In this document: one piece after another, positions 1 through 9,809 of the stretch | Numbering within the stretch: position 1 is the stretch's first letter | How the letters are laid out: each line of letters begins with the position of its first letter | Source of the DNA: Symsagittifera roscoffensis | Lineage: Eukaryota > Xenacoelomorpha > Acoela > Convolutidae | NCBI RefSeq assembly: GCF_963678635.1 | Contig: NC_087065.1 | Coordinates: 15,785,853-15,849,852, forward strand | Reading direction: 5' to 3' | DNA: 64,000 bases | Translations under genes and position numbers: made by a program | Notes under the pieces: model-generated | Databases searched by the model: none | What the model was told of the DNA's origin: nothing | The model's input: the letters and a program-made list of their open reading frames with translations, nothing else

Positions 1-195
1 ATGCAGGTGTCTTAATGCAGCAATTTCACATTCGCGAGTTTGCGCGAGTTTTCTAATAAGGCGTAGCGTAGGTGCCCAAATTATCAGTCTTAGAAACCAA
101 TCCCATTTTTCTAATATTTTTATTTGATGTTCGGACCATTGTAAATGTGCCGGGTATTCGAGTGTGTTTTCTCTCCCCCCCCCCCCCCCCCACAA

Positions 196-330
196 AACCA
201 GGTACCACAAATAATCGAAATGGGTCGAGTGATATATCATATTAAAGCCCTTTTAGTCCTGATTCGGTCCATATTTGAAAAATTGTTACCAGTATCCAGA
301 AAATATTGGTTTGAAGTTTTCGAGTTTGTT
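196..330 (+). repeat. Dispersed repeat, core 'atatcatattaaagccctt'
   Basis: Similar segments lie near 1080-1190, 4600-4760, 13490-13640 and 35660-35765: a pyrimidine/'cacgcaaaatca' start, an 'atatca-attaaagcccttt-agtc' core and 'gagaaaa' near the end. It is non-coding. A run of about 17 C just before it (174-190) makes local base calls less reliable. Confidence 0.55.
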
Positions 331-1010
331 TAATTTAGTAATTTCGAACGATTCAAGAATCTAGTAACTTTCGTTGCTTGAAAAGGTGTTATTTTGGCTG
401 AGAAAACTTCGTTTTACCGATTGAAAACTATTTTGGAAGCTTTATTTAGCAACTCGTTGTCTAAAAATTTTTACTGCAGAAAATGGAAACATTTTTCATT
501 TTTTGAAGACAAAAGTTGTCGACTATGCCTATTTTTTCAACTATCTACGCGTTTGTGTAGATAACACGCAAAAGAAACGGAACTAATATGAAGAAAAAAA
601 AACTTTTTTTTTCAAATTGAAGAATTGTGAAGAAAACAACCTGTTTTTTTTTTCAAACCTTTTCTTTCACCCGGTAGTCCTTGTTTATGTTTTGTAATTA
701 GAACGGCCAAAGTTTCTCGCAATTGTATTTCAGTTTGCAAGGTCATGCTTCGCCTCTGTGCTGTGTTAAACTTAAGATTAAAGTTATTTTTCAATTTAGT
801 GGTGTCTGTGATATAAATTGTACTGTAAAAGGGAAAAAATTGGAACCATTTTTTTTCGAAAACGTCATAAATTTTTGTTCTGCTAATCGGACTCTTGCAT
901 TCACTTACCTTTAGTTTCTCTTACAAAGTTCCGAAGTTCGATTGTTTTCGAAAAAGTTCATAACTACGTGCATGGTTTGTGTACAGAAATTTTCAAGCTG
1001 CTGTTTTCAG

Positions 1011-1055
1011 GTGAAAGTGACATCGGAACTACAGAAGAAAATTCAGAATGTGCCT
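1011..1055 (+). CDS. CCDC186: Possible CCDC186-like exon
   Basis: A short stretch between a TTTTCAG acceptor and a CCT|GTAAGT donor. The frame needed to join the next exon gives an acidic linker (ESDIGTTEENSECA). Another frame looks more like coiled coil (VKVTSELQKKIQNVP) but does not join in phase without a stop. The exon is therefore tentative. Confidence 0.4.
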
Positions 1056-4000
1056 GTAAGTGCCGATTTTTGTTATTTTTACGTCAAGTATGGTATCATG
1101 TTAAATCCCTAGTAGCTTTGGTTCGGATTCCAAAAAAAATTGTTATAAGTCTCAGTGTCGAGAAAAAATGTGTTTGAATTTTTTCGCTTTTCAAACTAAA
1201 TAAGATAAAGGATAGATAGACAGAATTAAACGCTGGTCTTCAAATTCAGTTCGTCTACAAATTTAGGGATATATTGGCTAGAAATTACCCTTCATTCGAG
1301 CGTTTTTCTTTTGATTTAATAGCCCTGTATTTAATAACAATAACCGGGATTTTTTTTGAGTTCCATCTGTGTCATAGTGAAAAATTTTGTGCTCTTTTGA
1401 CAGCAACTGACTATCCTTGTTTGCCTTAAAACAATTTCAAAAAGTGTGTTTTTTGCACAAATAATCTTGTTTCCTTATTTGATGTTTCAGCCGAGTCCTC
1501 ATTAGACGTAGATGGATTACACGAAGAGCGAAAAATTATATCCGACCAGATGCGAGATGCACAGGTACGGAAGCTTACCAAAATTATCAAATACTTTTAT
1601 TTTTCTGCAATGTTCTGTTGATTTATTTGGCGCCTCAATTTTCTTTTTAGGCTTCCTACAAATTCGATAACGACAAGTTAAAATCCGAAGTCGAGAAAGT
1701 AAGTCAATTTTATTCTTCTGTCTGAATAAAACTTCTGAAAGCGTTAAAAATTCGGTACAGTTAAGGGCAAAGAAGTTGCTACGTTCAGTGTTCAACTGAT
1801 GAAATGAGCGAAAGGTTTCTTCTCAAATTTTTCCCCACAACATATAAACTAACTCAAATTTAGTTATTTTGTAAATAGATTTATGAATTGTCATACAAAT
1901 TTCTTCTAACAGCTGAAACAATTCTCGAGTTACTTCCTATGCTGAACAAAAGTTATGCGAGGACCTCGCTAAGGTCGTTAGCTTTCCAAGGATTGGTTAT
2001 TCTTGGATTTCTCTTTATAATGGTTTATTGCAGTAATTATTGTTCTTAATTGCTTTTGCAAGGATCCAACAATCGTATTTGGCGTGTTTCTAGTTACAAG
2101 AGAAGGTGAGAAAGAAGCAAGAGAGCATTGTTCTTCTGCAAGAAGAAAAAGAGCATCTCTACAACGACAACGCCAGACTGCAGGATGAGATAAAACACAT
2201 GGCAGTCGACAAGCAGAAAGAGCTGGCAGCCGAAAAGGAGAAGTTCAATAGCTCAATAAGTCTGAAAAATGAGGAGATAGACCAGCTGAAGAGTTTCTCG
2301 ACCAATCGGATCAAAGAATTGGAAGCGGTCATTTCTTCCCTAACTAAAGAGGTTGGTTCAACTATATTGAGTTTGTATATTGATCATTGGTGAATTAATA
2401 GAAGATACATACAGTATAGTATGACTAAAAAAACAATGTTGACATTATGGTTTCGAACATTGTTTAGATTTCAATGAACGTACTGAATACACTTACTGAA
2501 GTCGTGTTTTTTCCTGGTAAAATTTTTTAAATTTGATGACGCACAAGAGACTTTTCGCCGTCTTGCTTGGTTTTTTTTTAAATTGCAATTCAATTTGATT
2601 TGCTAAAAAGAAGACAAATTAAGCTCTCCAATTAGGAAAGCGGGAATGGCGCGAAAAAGATGATTGACTTTAATTTTGAAATAGGTTAATAGATAATAGT
2701 TTTCACAGCAAAGTTAAAAATCTACCTATAGACTTAGTTTTCTCTAATTGATGCTTGAGGTTGAGAGACCGAATGCTTGAAATTAATTTTAGCTTACTTT
2801 CAGCCAATCAGAATTGAGTATTCAAAATTTCAAAGTAAATCGCGAAGATCTCAAAGTAAGAAAATAAATCCAGGCCATTAGTGTTAATATTGACCGATTA
2901 GATAATAAGCAGATGAGTTTTCAAGACTGAAAATTTTTTATGATTTTGAAATCATTAATCTTGATGTTTACCTGAATAGTATTGCGGTTTTAACCCGCAA
3001 TTTGTAATATTTTTGATTATTTTCCACTGATTTGATACATTTTCTGTTAATAATGACTTCGATTTCGTGACGCCAATAGGAACGCTTAGCGATTTTGATT
3101 GGTTGAAATTTTTCAAGCATTCGGTCCCTCAAGCATGAGAACCCTCACCCAAAAAATTAGAGCCTTAAAGATTCTTGAATTTCAAATTTATTTTTTTTTG
3201 TGGTATTACTTTCGATTTTTTTTGTAGTTCATTTCATTTCCTTTGTTGAAAAGAAGGCAAATTCCACTGTCGAACAGCGAAAGTGTAACGGTCACGAAAA
3301 ACATGATCATCTTCCATTTTCGGAAGTGGGTTTTAATTTTAAGATTTCCCAGCGGAATAAAAAGTTGACCTATTGATTCATTTTTCTCTTATTGGGTTAA
3401 TTTTATCAAAAAAGTGTCAATGAGAAATTGTTCTTTAAATTCAAAGAGTTTTAAGGCCTTACATTTTTTCTTTGAAATTCGAACGTTTGTTGTTCAGATA
3501 ACAAGTACTTCTTTTTGACTCTTTTGACTCTTTTCGAATTGTCTGTTGGGTATGCTTGATGTTCTTCATCTTTTTTGCTGCTGGACCAGGTACATGATAA
3601 GCCATGCTTTCATAGAAATTGAAAAATTGGTAAAAGGAAAGCAAATAGCGGTCTCTAATAACCTAAATGCAGATGACACAAAAAATATATAATTGTCTTT
3701 TAGTTTCAAAATCGTTTCTAATTTTTGCATCATCTAGGAGACTAAAAAACTGCCAGTGATGCAAAGTTCTCAATGTATGTTAATTTTGCCAAAAACTTTA
3801 ATCATGAAATATTCTTGAATTTCAAAGATGCTTGATGATTGTATCTTTTTGAAATTCGGAAGGCATTTTTTTGTAATTTGAAATTTTTTTTTCACTCCTT
3901 GCCCATTGACATTTTTTCAACTGTCTGATTACTATGTTTTTTTTTGTATTTCAGACCACAGAGACTGTGAACATTTCTTCAAGACAAACAGCCGAACTAG

Positions 4001-7000
4001 AAGTGGCTCTGAAAGAAGCGAGTGAGAGATTCGACAGTCAGTGTCTCCTCCACAGACAACTGCAGGTGGCCCATGATGACCTGGTGGCAGTAAATGAGTC
4101 ACTGAAGCAACACAGGGCTACTCTGGAGGAGGAACTCGATAAAGCTAAATTGGAAAACGAAGACTTCAGAGCTACACTTGATGTAAGTGCAGTTTTGATG
4201 TGCTTGCCATTGGTCAGTCTTGTTTTTTGTTCGATGGGGAGGTGGGTGGTTTCGATCTCTTTAAAGATTTGGGTTCAATCTCTTTCTCTGACTTGAAGGT
4301 GTTGGTAGAAGGAACTGTATTGTTCATTTTTGCGAGCAGCCATAAGGCAGCAAAATTTTTGAGAAACGTGTCAAAAATGGCATTAATGGGACTTTCAGCG
4401 CGTGTGGCCGCTTCCTCTCAGCGCGGTTTTCTCAGCGCGTGAGGAAATTAAAGTGTATGGCAAAAAATGAATTTCGTTAATTTTTACCAAAGGGGGACAC
4501 TTTATGTAGCAAAGGTTTTGTCTAATTCATGAATGAATGTACTTTTTAGTTCCCACCATTTGAAAAATGGAGAGGAACTTTGTATTCGGTTGTGTTTTTT
4601 GTCTTCCACGCAAAATCAGCTACCACAATTAATCATCGGACTCGGTTGAGTGATATATCACATTAAAGCCCTTACAGTCGTAATTCGAACGACATCAAAA
4701 TTTTTTTTAAAAAAGTTCCCAGTGTTAAGAAAAACCGGCGTGAAATTAATTCGAGCGAATAAAGCGGGGCTTTTAATAGCTTATTTTAATGGCTTAAAAG
4801 CTTACAATAGCTTAATTTAAACCGAAAAAAAAACGAAAATTTCAAAAACCTGCAAAAAAAATAGAATTTTGTTTCGTTTTAGGTCAATTTTCTACAAAAA
4901 TTGGGCTCTTTTTCCTTTTTTCCCCCACCTCACATGTCCATCCATTTCATGGTGTAACGAGTGATTTTACAAGGTTAATTATGAACACCAAATATGTTTG
5001 GCACAGCCTTATTAGTCCGCATGTCAATTTTCATAACGATCGGACAATGTGAACAGTAACTTTACTAGTAAAAAATTGCAGGTGGGGGAATGGATAAAGA
5101 GCCAAAAATTGTTTTTCAATTAGTTCATTTTACTATGACTGTCTAATATGCCTATAATCTCAAGTTTTTCGTTCAACTCCTTGTATCACATCACGATGAA
5201 CAAAATCGACATTAATTTGAAAAAAAATTGTTTTTGTAATTTTCTAAGACTATGGTCAGAACATCCTGTATTTTTCAGGATGAAATCTCCAAATTTTCTC
5301 ATGTTTAAATTTGGTTGTTCGCCTTTTGACTTCTGATTTCTTAATTTCAATTCAATTTCATTTGCTAAAATTTGCGAAAGGAAGCATTTTACACTCTCCA
5401 ATAACAAAAGATCAAAATGATGCAGAAACCGTGAATGACTGAAAGTTAATTTTAATTTTGACAATTCCGAAAGGAATAAAAATTAGCCGATTGAACGCGT
5501 TTTCTCTAATTGGGATATTTTTATTTAAAAAGTGCTAATTATTGAAGATTCTGGAAATTATAAACTGTTATGTGATACATCTTCGTCGAATATCGGAAGA
5601 AAACAGGTCATCAAAAATATCTTTTTTTTTCGGGTTCCTTGAGTTCATTGACAGTTTTCCCCGCGTCTTGTATGTTGGGTATGTTTATCCAGTAAATATT
5701 TTAACTGAATTTCTCTTTGTAGGACATGAAACTGTCAGTGGGAAACTTGACTGCAGAAAATGGGAAAAACTTTGCCAAAATACGACAACTCGAAACATCT
5801 CTAGAAGAGGCATCAGCGGTAATTTATCAAAATACTATTTTTCTAACCAAGAATGTTTTGCAGATACTTGAACCATTCAAGCTTAATTTGTGACTGAAGC
5901 ATCACAAAATTCATTTCCGAAAATCAATTTAAAAAAAGAAAATTTGTTCAAATAAAGAACAAAGCCAATTTACCGTCTAACTCAATAATTTTTTAACGGA
6001 ATGAATTAGATTTAAAGAAAAGGACTAATTGATTAGATATAAAAAGAAAGTTGTTTCAGTTGGCGGAAAAGCGTAAAAACATGATGGAAGACATCGCAAC
6101 ACAGTGTCAGAAGAGTGTGGAGCAATTGAAAGCAGAACACAAAAGTGCAATTCACAATGAGTCCCAGCTGAGAGAAGAACTGAAACTATGCCAGCTGCAA
6201 AACTGCGAACTGGAGGCGCAAATGCACAAGTTGACCGAAGAGAACAGTGCGTTGTCGGGTGTATTGGATCAACTGAAACGTCAGAATGCGGAACTGAGAA
6301 CGAATTTGAGCTCCTGTGAGGAGAAGTTAAGCGCAGTAACAAGCGAGTTGGAAGTAAAAGTATCAGCTTTAGAGACACAGCATTCAACTACGTGTAAAGT
6401 TAGTGTTTTGCTAATATTATCAAATGGAATTTGAAAGCTATAATAGGGTTGACACGTAAATGATAAAGGTCAAAAGACCAGATTTGAGGCTGATAAGCTG
6501 TCACTAAATACCAAAAACATTCTCAAATGGGTTAATTTTATCGAAAAAGTGGCAATGATAAATTGTTCTGGAAATTCGAAGAGCTTTAAGGGCATCTATT
6601 TTTTTTGAGATTTTTTTTATTGACTTTTTTTCAACTGTATGTTGGCTATGTTTGTGAGTTTGAAAGCTCTTGAATCTTTGCAGCTTTCTCGCCCGTGTTT
6701 GCGAAGCTGCAGCTTCGCCTGTTATTTTTTTTTTCAAATTTGAATGATTTCTGAGTCTAGTTTGAAAAGTTTACTAACACCGTAGAATGAGCTTCAATTG
6801 AACTTACTTATATTTTACACGAAAAACAAAAGCAAAGTAATTTTCCTGAGAAAAATTCATAAAACAATTTTTTTTCAATATCGTTTTTTAGAATTATTAA
6901 GTTTTGTTTGTGGCGAAGGGCTAAATGAAACTTCGAAGTTGTCTGCACCTAAAAGCTAAGTTATAGCTTAATTAAAAGCTTTTTGACTGGACTCGCCCAT

Positions 7001-9809
7001 TTTACTCGCTCCAAATTGGACTAAACCAAAAAATTTCTCGATGTCGAGGAAACGTTTTGGATTTTTTTGAAAAGAAAAAAAAATTACCTATTGACCGAAT
7101 TTCTCTAATTAGACTAGTTTCATGAAAAAAAAAATGTTGAACAAAAACAGGAAATTGTGAGACATTCATCATGATATATATTTTTGTCTTTGAATATCGA
7201 AAGTTCATTTTTAAGAGTAATGAACGTAGTGAAGACTCTTATATAGGTCTTGCTGATTTCTTTTGTTTTTTTCTTCAGTAAAAGTCTTAAAATTTGTTCA
7301 TGCTCAATTTTGATTTTTCGCGGTTTGACTTGTGATTTCTTTTCAAGTTCAGTGCATTTCCATTGTTAAAAGGAAGGCGAACTCACTATCGAACTGCAAA
7401 AGTGTAAAGGTCACGAAAAACGTGATCGACTTATAATTTCGAAAATTAATTATCAGATTTCCCAGCGAAATAAAAGCTTTACCCATTGATCCAGTTTTCC
7501 CAAATTGGGTTAATTTAAACAAAAAAGTGTGCATCAGAAATTGTTCTACAAATTCAAAGAGCTTTAAGGCCATCAATTTTTTTGTTCGAAATTCAAAAGT
7601 TGAACATTTTAGGAAAAACAAGTCGATTTTTTTTCCAAGTTTCCTTGCGTTCATTACGCTTCCAACTGTCAGTTGGCAATGTTTTTTTTTAACTTTTAAT
7701 GTTTTTCTGAGTTTATTGACCCTTTTCCCATTGTTTCTTTGCAATGTCCTTTCTGCATGCTCCTTAAGATCTAAGTGGTTATCGTCTTTCTTTCAGGAAT
7801 TGAAAAAACAGATAGAAGATTTGAAGAAAGACTTGGAGATCCAAGGCGGTGCTATGAAGAAATCTTCTGCCAGAATCAGTGATCTAGAACAACAAGTTCT
7901 GGACAAGGTCGAGGAGCGGAGAATAGGCGAACAGAAACTAGTGGTGAAACTGAAAGATATCCAAAAAGTTGCCAAACAGGAAAAACAAAGAGCGGACAAA
8001 TTAGAAGCCAAACTGAAAGATTTTCTCTCAAATGCGCCAAAATTAGACTCAATTAAAACGGGGTATGATGATGTATATTTGTCAGTGTCCCCCGCTAAGT
8101 ACTCAAATAGTGCTCTGGGAGCAGGAGGCGATGGTGACTCTTTGAGCGTCTCAAGTTTCGGACAACTGAGTGATTTGCCATTTACTGCTTCACCAAACTA
8201 CCAATCACAGTCTACTGCCAATGCTGCACATTCGGCGCAAGATGGCGTGCCAACTTTCAGCCAATCACAAATCGCCAATGGCTGTGCTGCTGAAGATATC
8301 CAGCATCTGTTCGACAGAATTGCAGATTTGCAGCAAGAGAAATGGATGCTAGAAGAAAAGGTGAGATTTTTTGAGGTTTCTGCAATAATCTATCTCATAA
8401 CGTAATTGTTTTATTCGTGAACATTGTCTTTTAAAGTAAGCTAATTTTACCAAAAAATGGTAATCATACAATTTTGTTCTATAATTGACAATTAAATTTA
8501 GTTTTCTTTCTGTTTTCTAGAATTCCATCTTTTCATTCCATCTTTGTTATACTTGTCTGAGTTGAAATTTTTGATGATTTATTTAAGCTGTCTCATCTGG
8601 AGACGAACTGTGCTAGCTTGTCGGATGACCTAATAGAGAAGTCTCGCATCATAGAGAACTACATCATTGAGAAAGGACACATAGGTAAGCAGTAAGCTTC
8701 ACTTCTTTTCACCTGCCCAAGCAACAAGCACTGTAAGTTCCTCATTTCCAAATTTTAACAAAGACGGCTTTTTGTACACAAGGATCAGTCGTTTTTTTTT
8801 CAAATGAGAGAAGAAATCTTGTTCCATGTTATACTTCAGAAAGTTGTATGGCAAAAACTGCGAAGGATCTGTTATCTTACACTGTTAAATTACACTTTGA
8901 AAACTGAATGACAAAAATTGGTCTGAAGTAATGGCCTTTTTTCCATTAAATGTTTCCAGATCGCACCTGTTCGCCCTCCAGTTCCACCAACAATTTCTCA
9001 GCGGAATCCACAAACCAACAACAACAACAACAACAGCCCCTCACAGGGCAGATGTTGAAGCAGGGTCTGAAGAACAGAATGAGGGAGTTCATCAAGCAGG
9101 ATGAGTTGAGCAGCAGAGATGTGAACAAGCGACTGCAGAACATGCTGGAGGAGACATTGACCAAAAACATACAGCTACAGAAGGCTAGTCTGTTTTTTTT
9201 CACTTGCAGAAATGAATTCTTGGATTAAATAACTACTCAACTTCGTTGGCTCTTCTACCTCTAATCTCCCCAGCTTAGCTTGAGTTTTTACCAAATAAAA
9301 CTTCGTTTGTAAGGTAGGAATAAATTTTGAAAATTGTTCACGCTCAAGTTTGGAATTTGGCGGGTTCATTTTTTTTTCAGTTCAAATTTGTTTGCTAAAA
9401 AAGAAAGGCAAAAAAGATTGCTAATAACGAAAGTGTAACAAGCGCAAAAAATGCGTGACCGTTGTTGACTTTCAGTTTCTAAGTTGAATTTCATTTATTA
9501 GGTTTCCCATTGGAGTAAAAAAAAAGTTACTTTTTGACCCAGTTGCCTCTAATTGGCTTAGTTGTATTTTAAAAAAGTTAAAACCGTAAAAATACTTGAA
9601 TTTAAAAGAGTTTGAAAGTGATATATTTTGCGTGCGTATGAGTATCGTGTAAGTTGGTAAATGTCAATAATATATAACGATAAGTAGTCAATCTTTTGTT
9701 TTGGGATGCCTCCAGGTCATTGATTTTTTTTCCAACTGTCTGTTTTCTATGTTTGTATCTTTAGGACGTCGACATGTTGAGTGGCGAACTGGCAAAACTT
9801 CAGCACTAG
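1011..9809 (+). CDS. CCDC186: CCDC186-like coiled-coil protein (3' part of gene)
   Basis: Gene-level entry; exons are listed separately. Exons at 1491-1564, 1651-1698, 2094-2351, 3955-4182, 5723-5818, 6060-6398, 7797-8360, 8588-8684, 8960-9183 and 9765-9809 join in a single open frame, with 1011-1055 as a weaker first member. The encoded stretch of roughly 660 residues is mostly charged heptad coiled coil, followed by a Ser-rich linker and a conserved tail containing KSRIIENYIIEKG and NKRLQNMLEETLTKNIQLQK. As I remember it, vertebrate CCDC186 ends with very similar motifs and a final short helix, and here the last exon gives DVDMLSGELAKLQH. CCDC186/CCCP-1 is a Golgi-associated, RAB2-linked protein needed for dense-core vesicle cargo sorting and maturation. 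The N-terminal part lies left of the window. Another golgin-type coiled coil is possible, but the tail argues for CCDC186. Confidence 0.7.
1491..1564 (+). CDS. CCDC186: CCDC186-like exon
   Basis: Acceptor TGTTTCAG and donor CAG|GTACGG. The exon enters with two bases of a split codon and leaves in phase 0. It encodes SLDVDGLHEERKIISDQMR and further charged helix sequence. Confidence 0.65.
1651..1698 (+). CDS. CCDC186: CCDC186-like micro-exon
   Basis: A 48-base exon with acceptor TTTTTAG and donor AAA|GTAAGT, phase 0 on both sides. It encodes ASYKFDNDKLKSEVEK, continuing the coiled coil. Because it is symmetric it could be skipped without a frameshift. Confidence 0.7.
2094..2351 (+). CDS. CCDC186: CCDC186-like coiled-coil exon
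   Basis: 86 codons, phase 0 on both sides, acceptor GTTTCTAG and donor GAG|GTTGGT. It encodes a dense Lys/Glu heptad coiled coil beginning LQEKVRKKQESIVLLQEE. The frame is open throughout and richer in GC than the flanking introns. Confidence 0.8.
3216..3560 (+). repeat. Intronic repeat family, copy 1
   Basis: Shares with the copies at 5.3, 7.3, 9.4 and 12.4 kb the order 'gaaggcaaattccactgtcg', 'agatttcccagcggaataaa', 'ttgggttaattttatcaaaa', a poly-T stretch and 'ttgtctgttggg'. No coding capacity was seen. Length about 350-400 bases. Confidence 0.75.
3955..4182 (+). CDS. CCDC186: CCDC186-like coiled-coil exon
   Basis: 76 codons, phase 0 on both sides, acceptor TATTTCAG and donor GAT|GTAAGT. 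Coiled coil containing RQTAELEVALKEASERF and LEEELDKAKLENEDFR. The acceptor follows directly on sequence resembling the end of the intronic repeat family. Confidence 0.8.
4930..5110 (+). repeat. Dispersed repeat, two copies
   Basis: The segment through 'aacgatcggacaatgtgaac' to 'ggtgggggaatggataaaga' recurs diverged at about 41290-41410 ('aacaatcggacaatctaaac ... gggtgggggagcatatagag'). No coding content. Confidence 0.5.
5325..5690 (+). repeat. Intronic repeat family, copy 2
   Basis: Same block order as the 3.2 kb copy. It ends about 30 bases before the exon at 5723, so the family's T-rich end sits in the acceptor region. Confidence 0.75.
5723..5818 (+). CDS. CCDC186: CCDC186-like coiled-coil exon
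   Basis: 32 codons, phase 0 on both sides, acceptor CTTTGTAG and donor GCG|GTAATT. It encodes DMKLSVGNLTAENGKNFAK and then a leucine-zipper-like helix (IRQLETSLEEASA). Confidence 0.78.
6060..6398 (+). CDS. CCDC186: CCDC186-like coiled-coil exon
   Basis: 113 codons, phase 0 on both sides, acceptor TTGTTTCAG and donor AAA|GTTAGT. A long heptad coiled coil beginning LAEKRKNMMEDIATQCQK. The intron before it is only 241 bases, the shortest clear intron after the first exons. Confidence 0.85.
7320..7690 (+). repeat. Intronic repeat family, copy 3
   Basis: Close match to the 3.2 kb copy, including the 'cagcgaaataaaa' and 'ttgggttaatttaaac' blocks and the final 'ccaactgtcagttggcaat'. It lies about 105 bases before the exon at 7797. 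Confidence 0.75.
7797..8360 (+). CDS. CCDC186: CCDC186-like exon: coiled coil plus Ser-rich linker
   Basis: The largest exon: 188 codons, phase 0, acceptor TTCTTTCAG and donor AAG|GTGAGA. The first ~85 residues are coiled coil (ELKKQIEDLKKDLEIQ...). A low-complexity Ser/Ala/Gln linker follows, and then the conserved helix LFDRIADLQQEKWMLEEK, which starts the CCDC186-like C-terminal region. Confidence 0.88.
8588..8684 (+). CDS. CCDC186: CCDC186-like conserved tail exon
   Basis: Acceptor ATTTAAG and donor ATAG|GTAAGC, entering phase 0 and leaving phase 1. It encodes LSHLETNCASLSDDLIEKS followed by RIIENYIIEKGHI. As remembered, vertebrate CCDC186 has a matching 'KTKIIQSYIL' element here, the best single clue to identity. 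Confidence 0.85.
8960..9183 (+). CDS. CCDC186: CCDC186-like conserved tail exon with polyQ
   Basis: Acceptor GTTTCCAG. The first two bases complete a split Asp codon. A Ser/Asn/Thr linker and a short glutamine run (CAA/CAG repeats near 9019-9036) precede a conserved helix ending NKRLQNMLEETLTKNIQLQK. The exon ends AAG|GCTAGT, a GC rather than GT donor (see findings). Confidence 0.82.
9365..9745 (+). repeat. Intronic repeat family, copy 4
   Basis: More diverged copy. Its end 'tttccaactgtctgttttct' runs to within 20 bases of the terminal exon and supplies the polypyrimidine region of that acceptor. Confidence 0.7.
9765..9809 (+). CDS. CCDC186: CCDC186-like terminal exon
   Basis: Acceptor TATCTTTAG followed by DVDMLSGELAKLQH and a TAG stop. 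It matches the family's last helix only if the preceding intron starts with GC. Splicing instead at the nearby GT (9187) would shift the frame and give a longer unrelated C-terminus ending at 9937. No clear AATAAA was seen just downstream. Confidence 0.75.
   Translation, partial: DVDMLSGELAKLQH

Noticed and set aside
174-190. Homopolymer C run, with similar C/G runs at 49431-49444 and 28912-28924
   Set aside because: Runs of this length are prone to sequencing and assembly error. No function is claimed.
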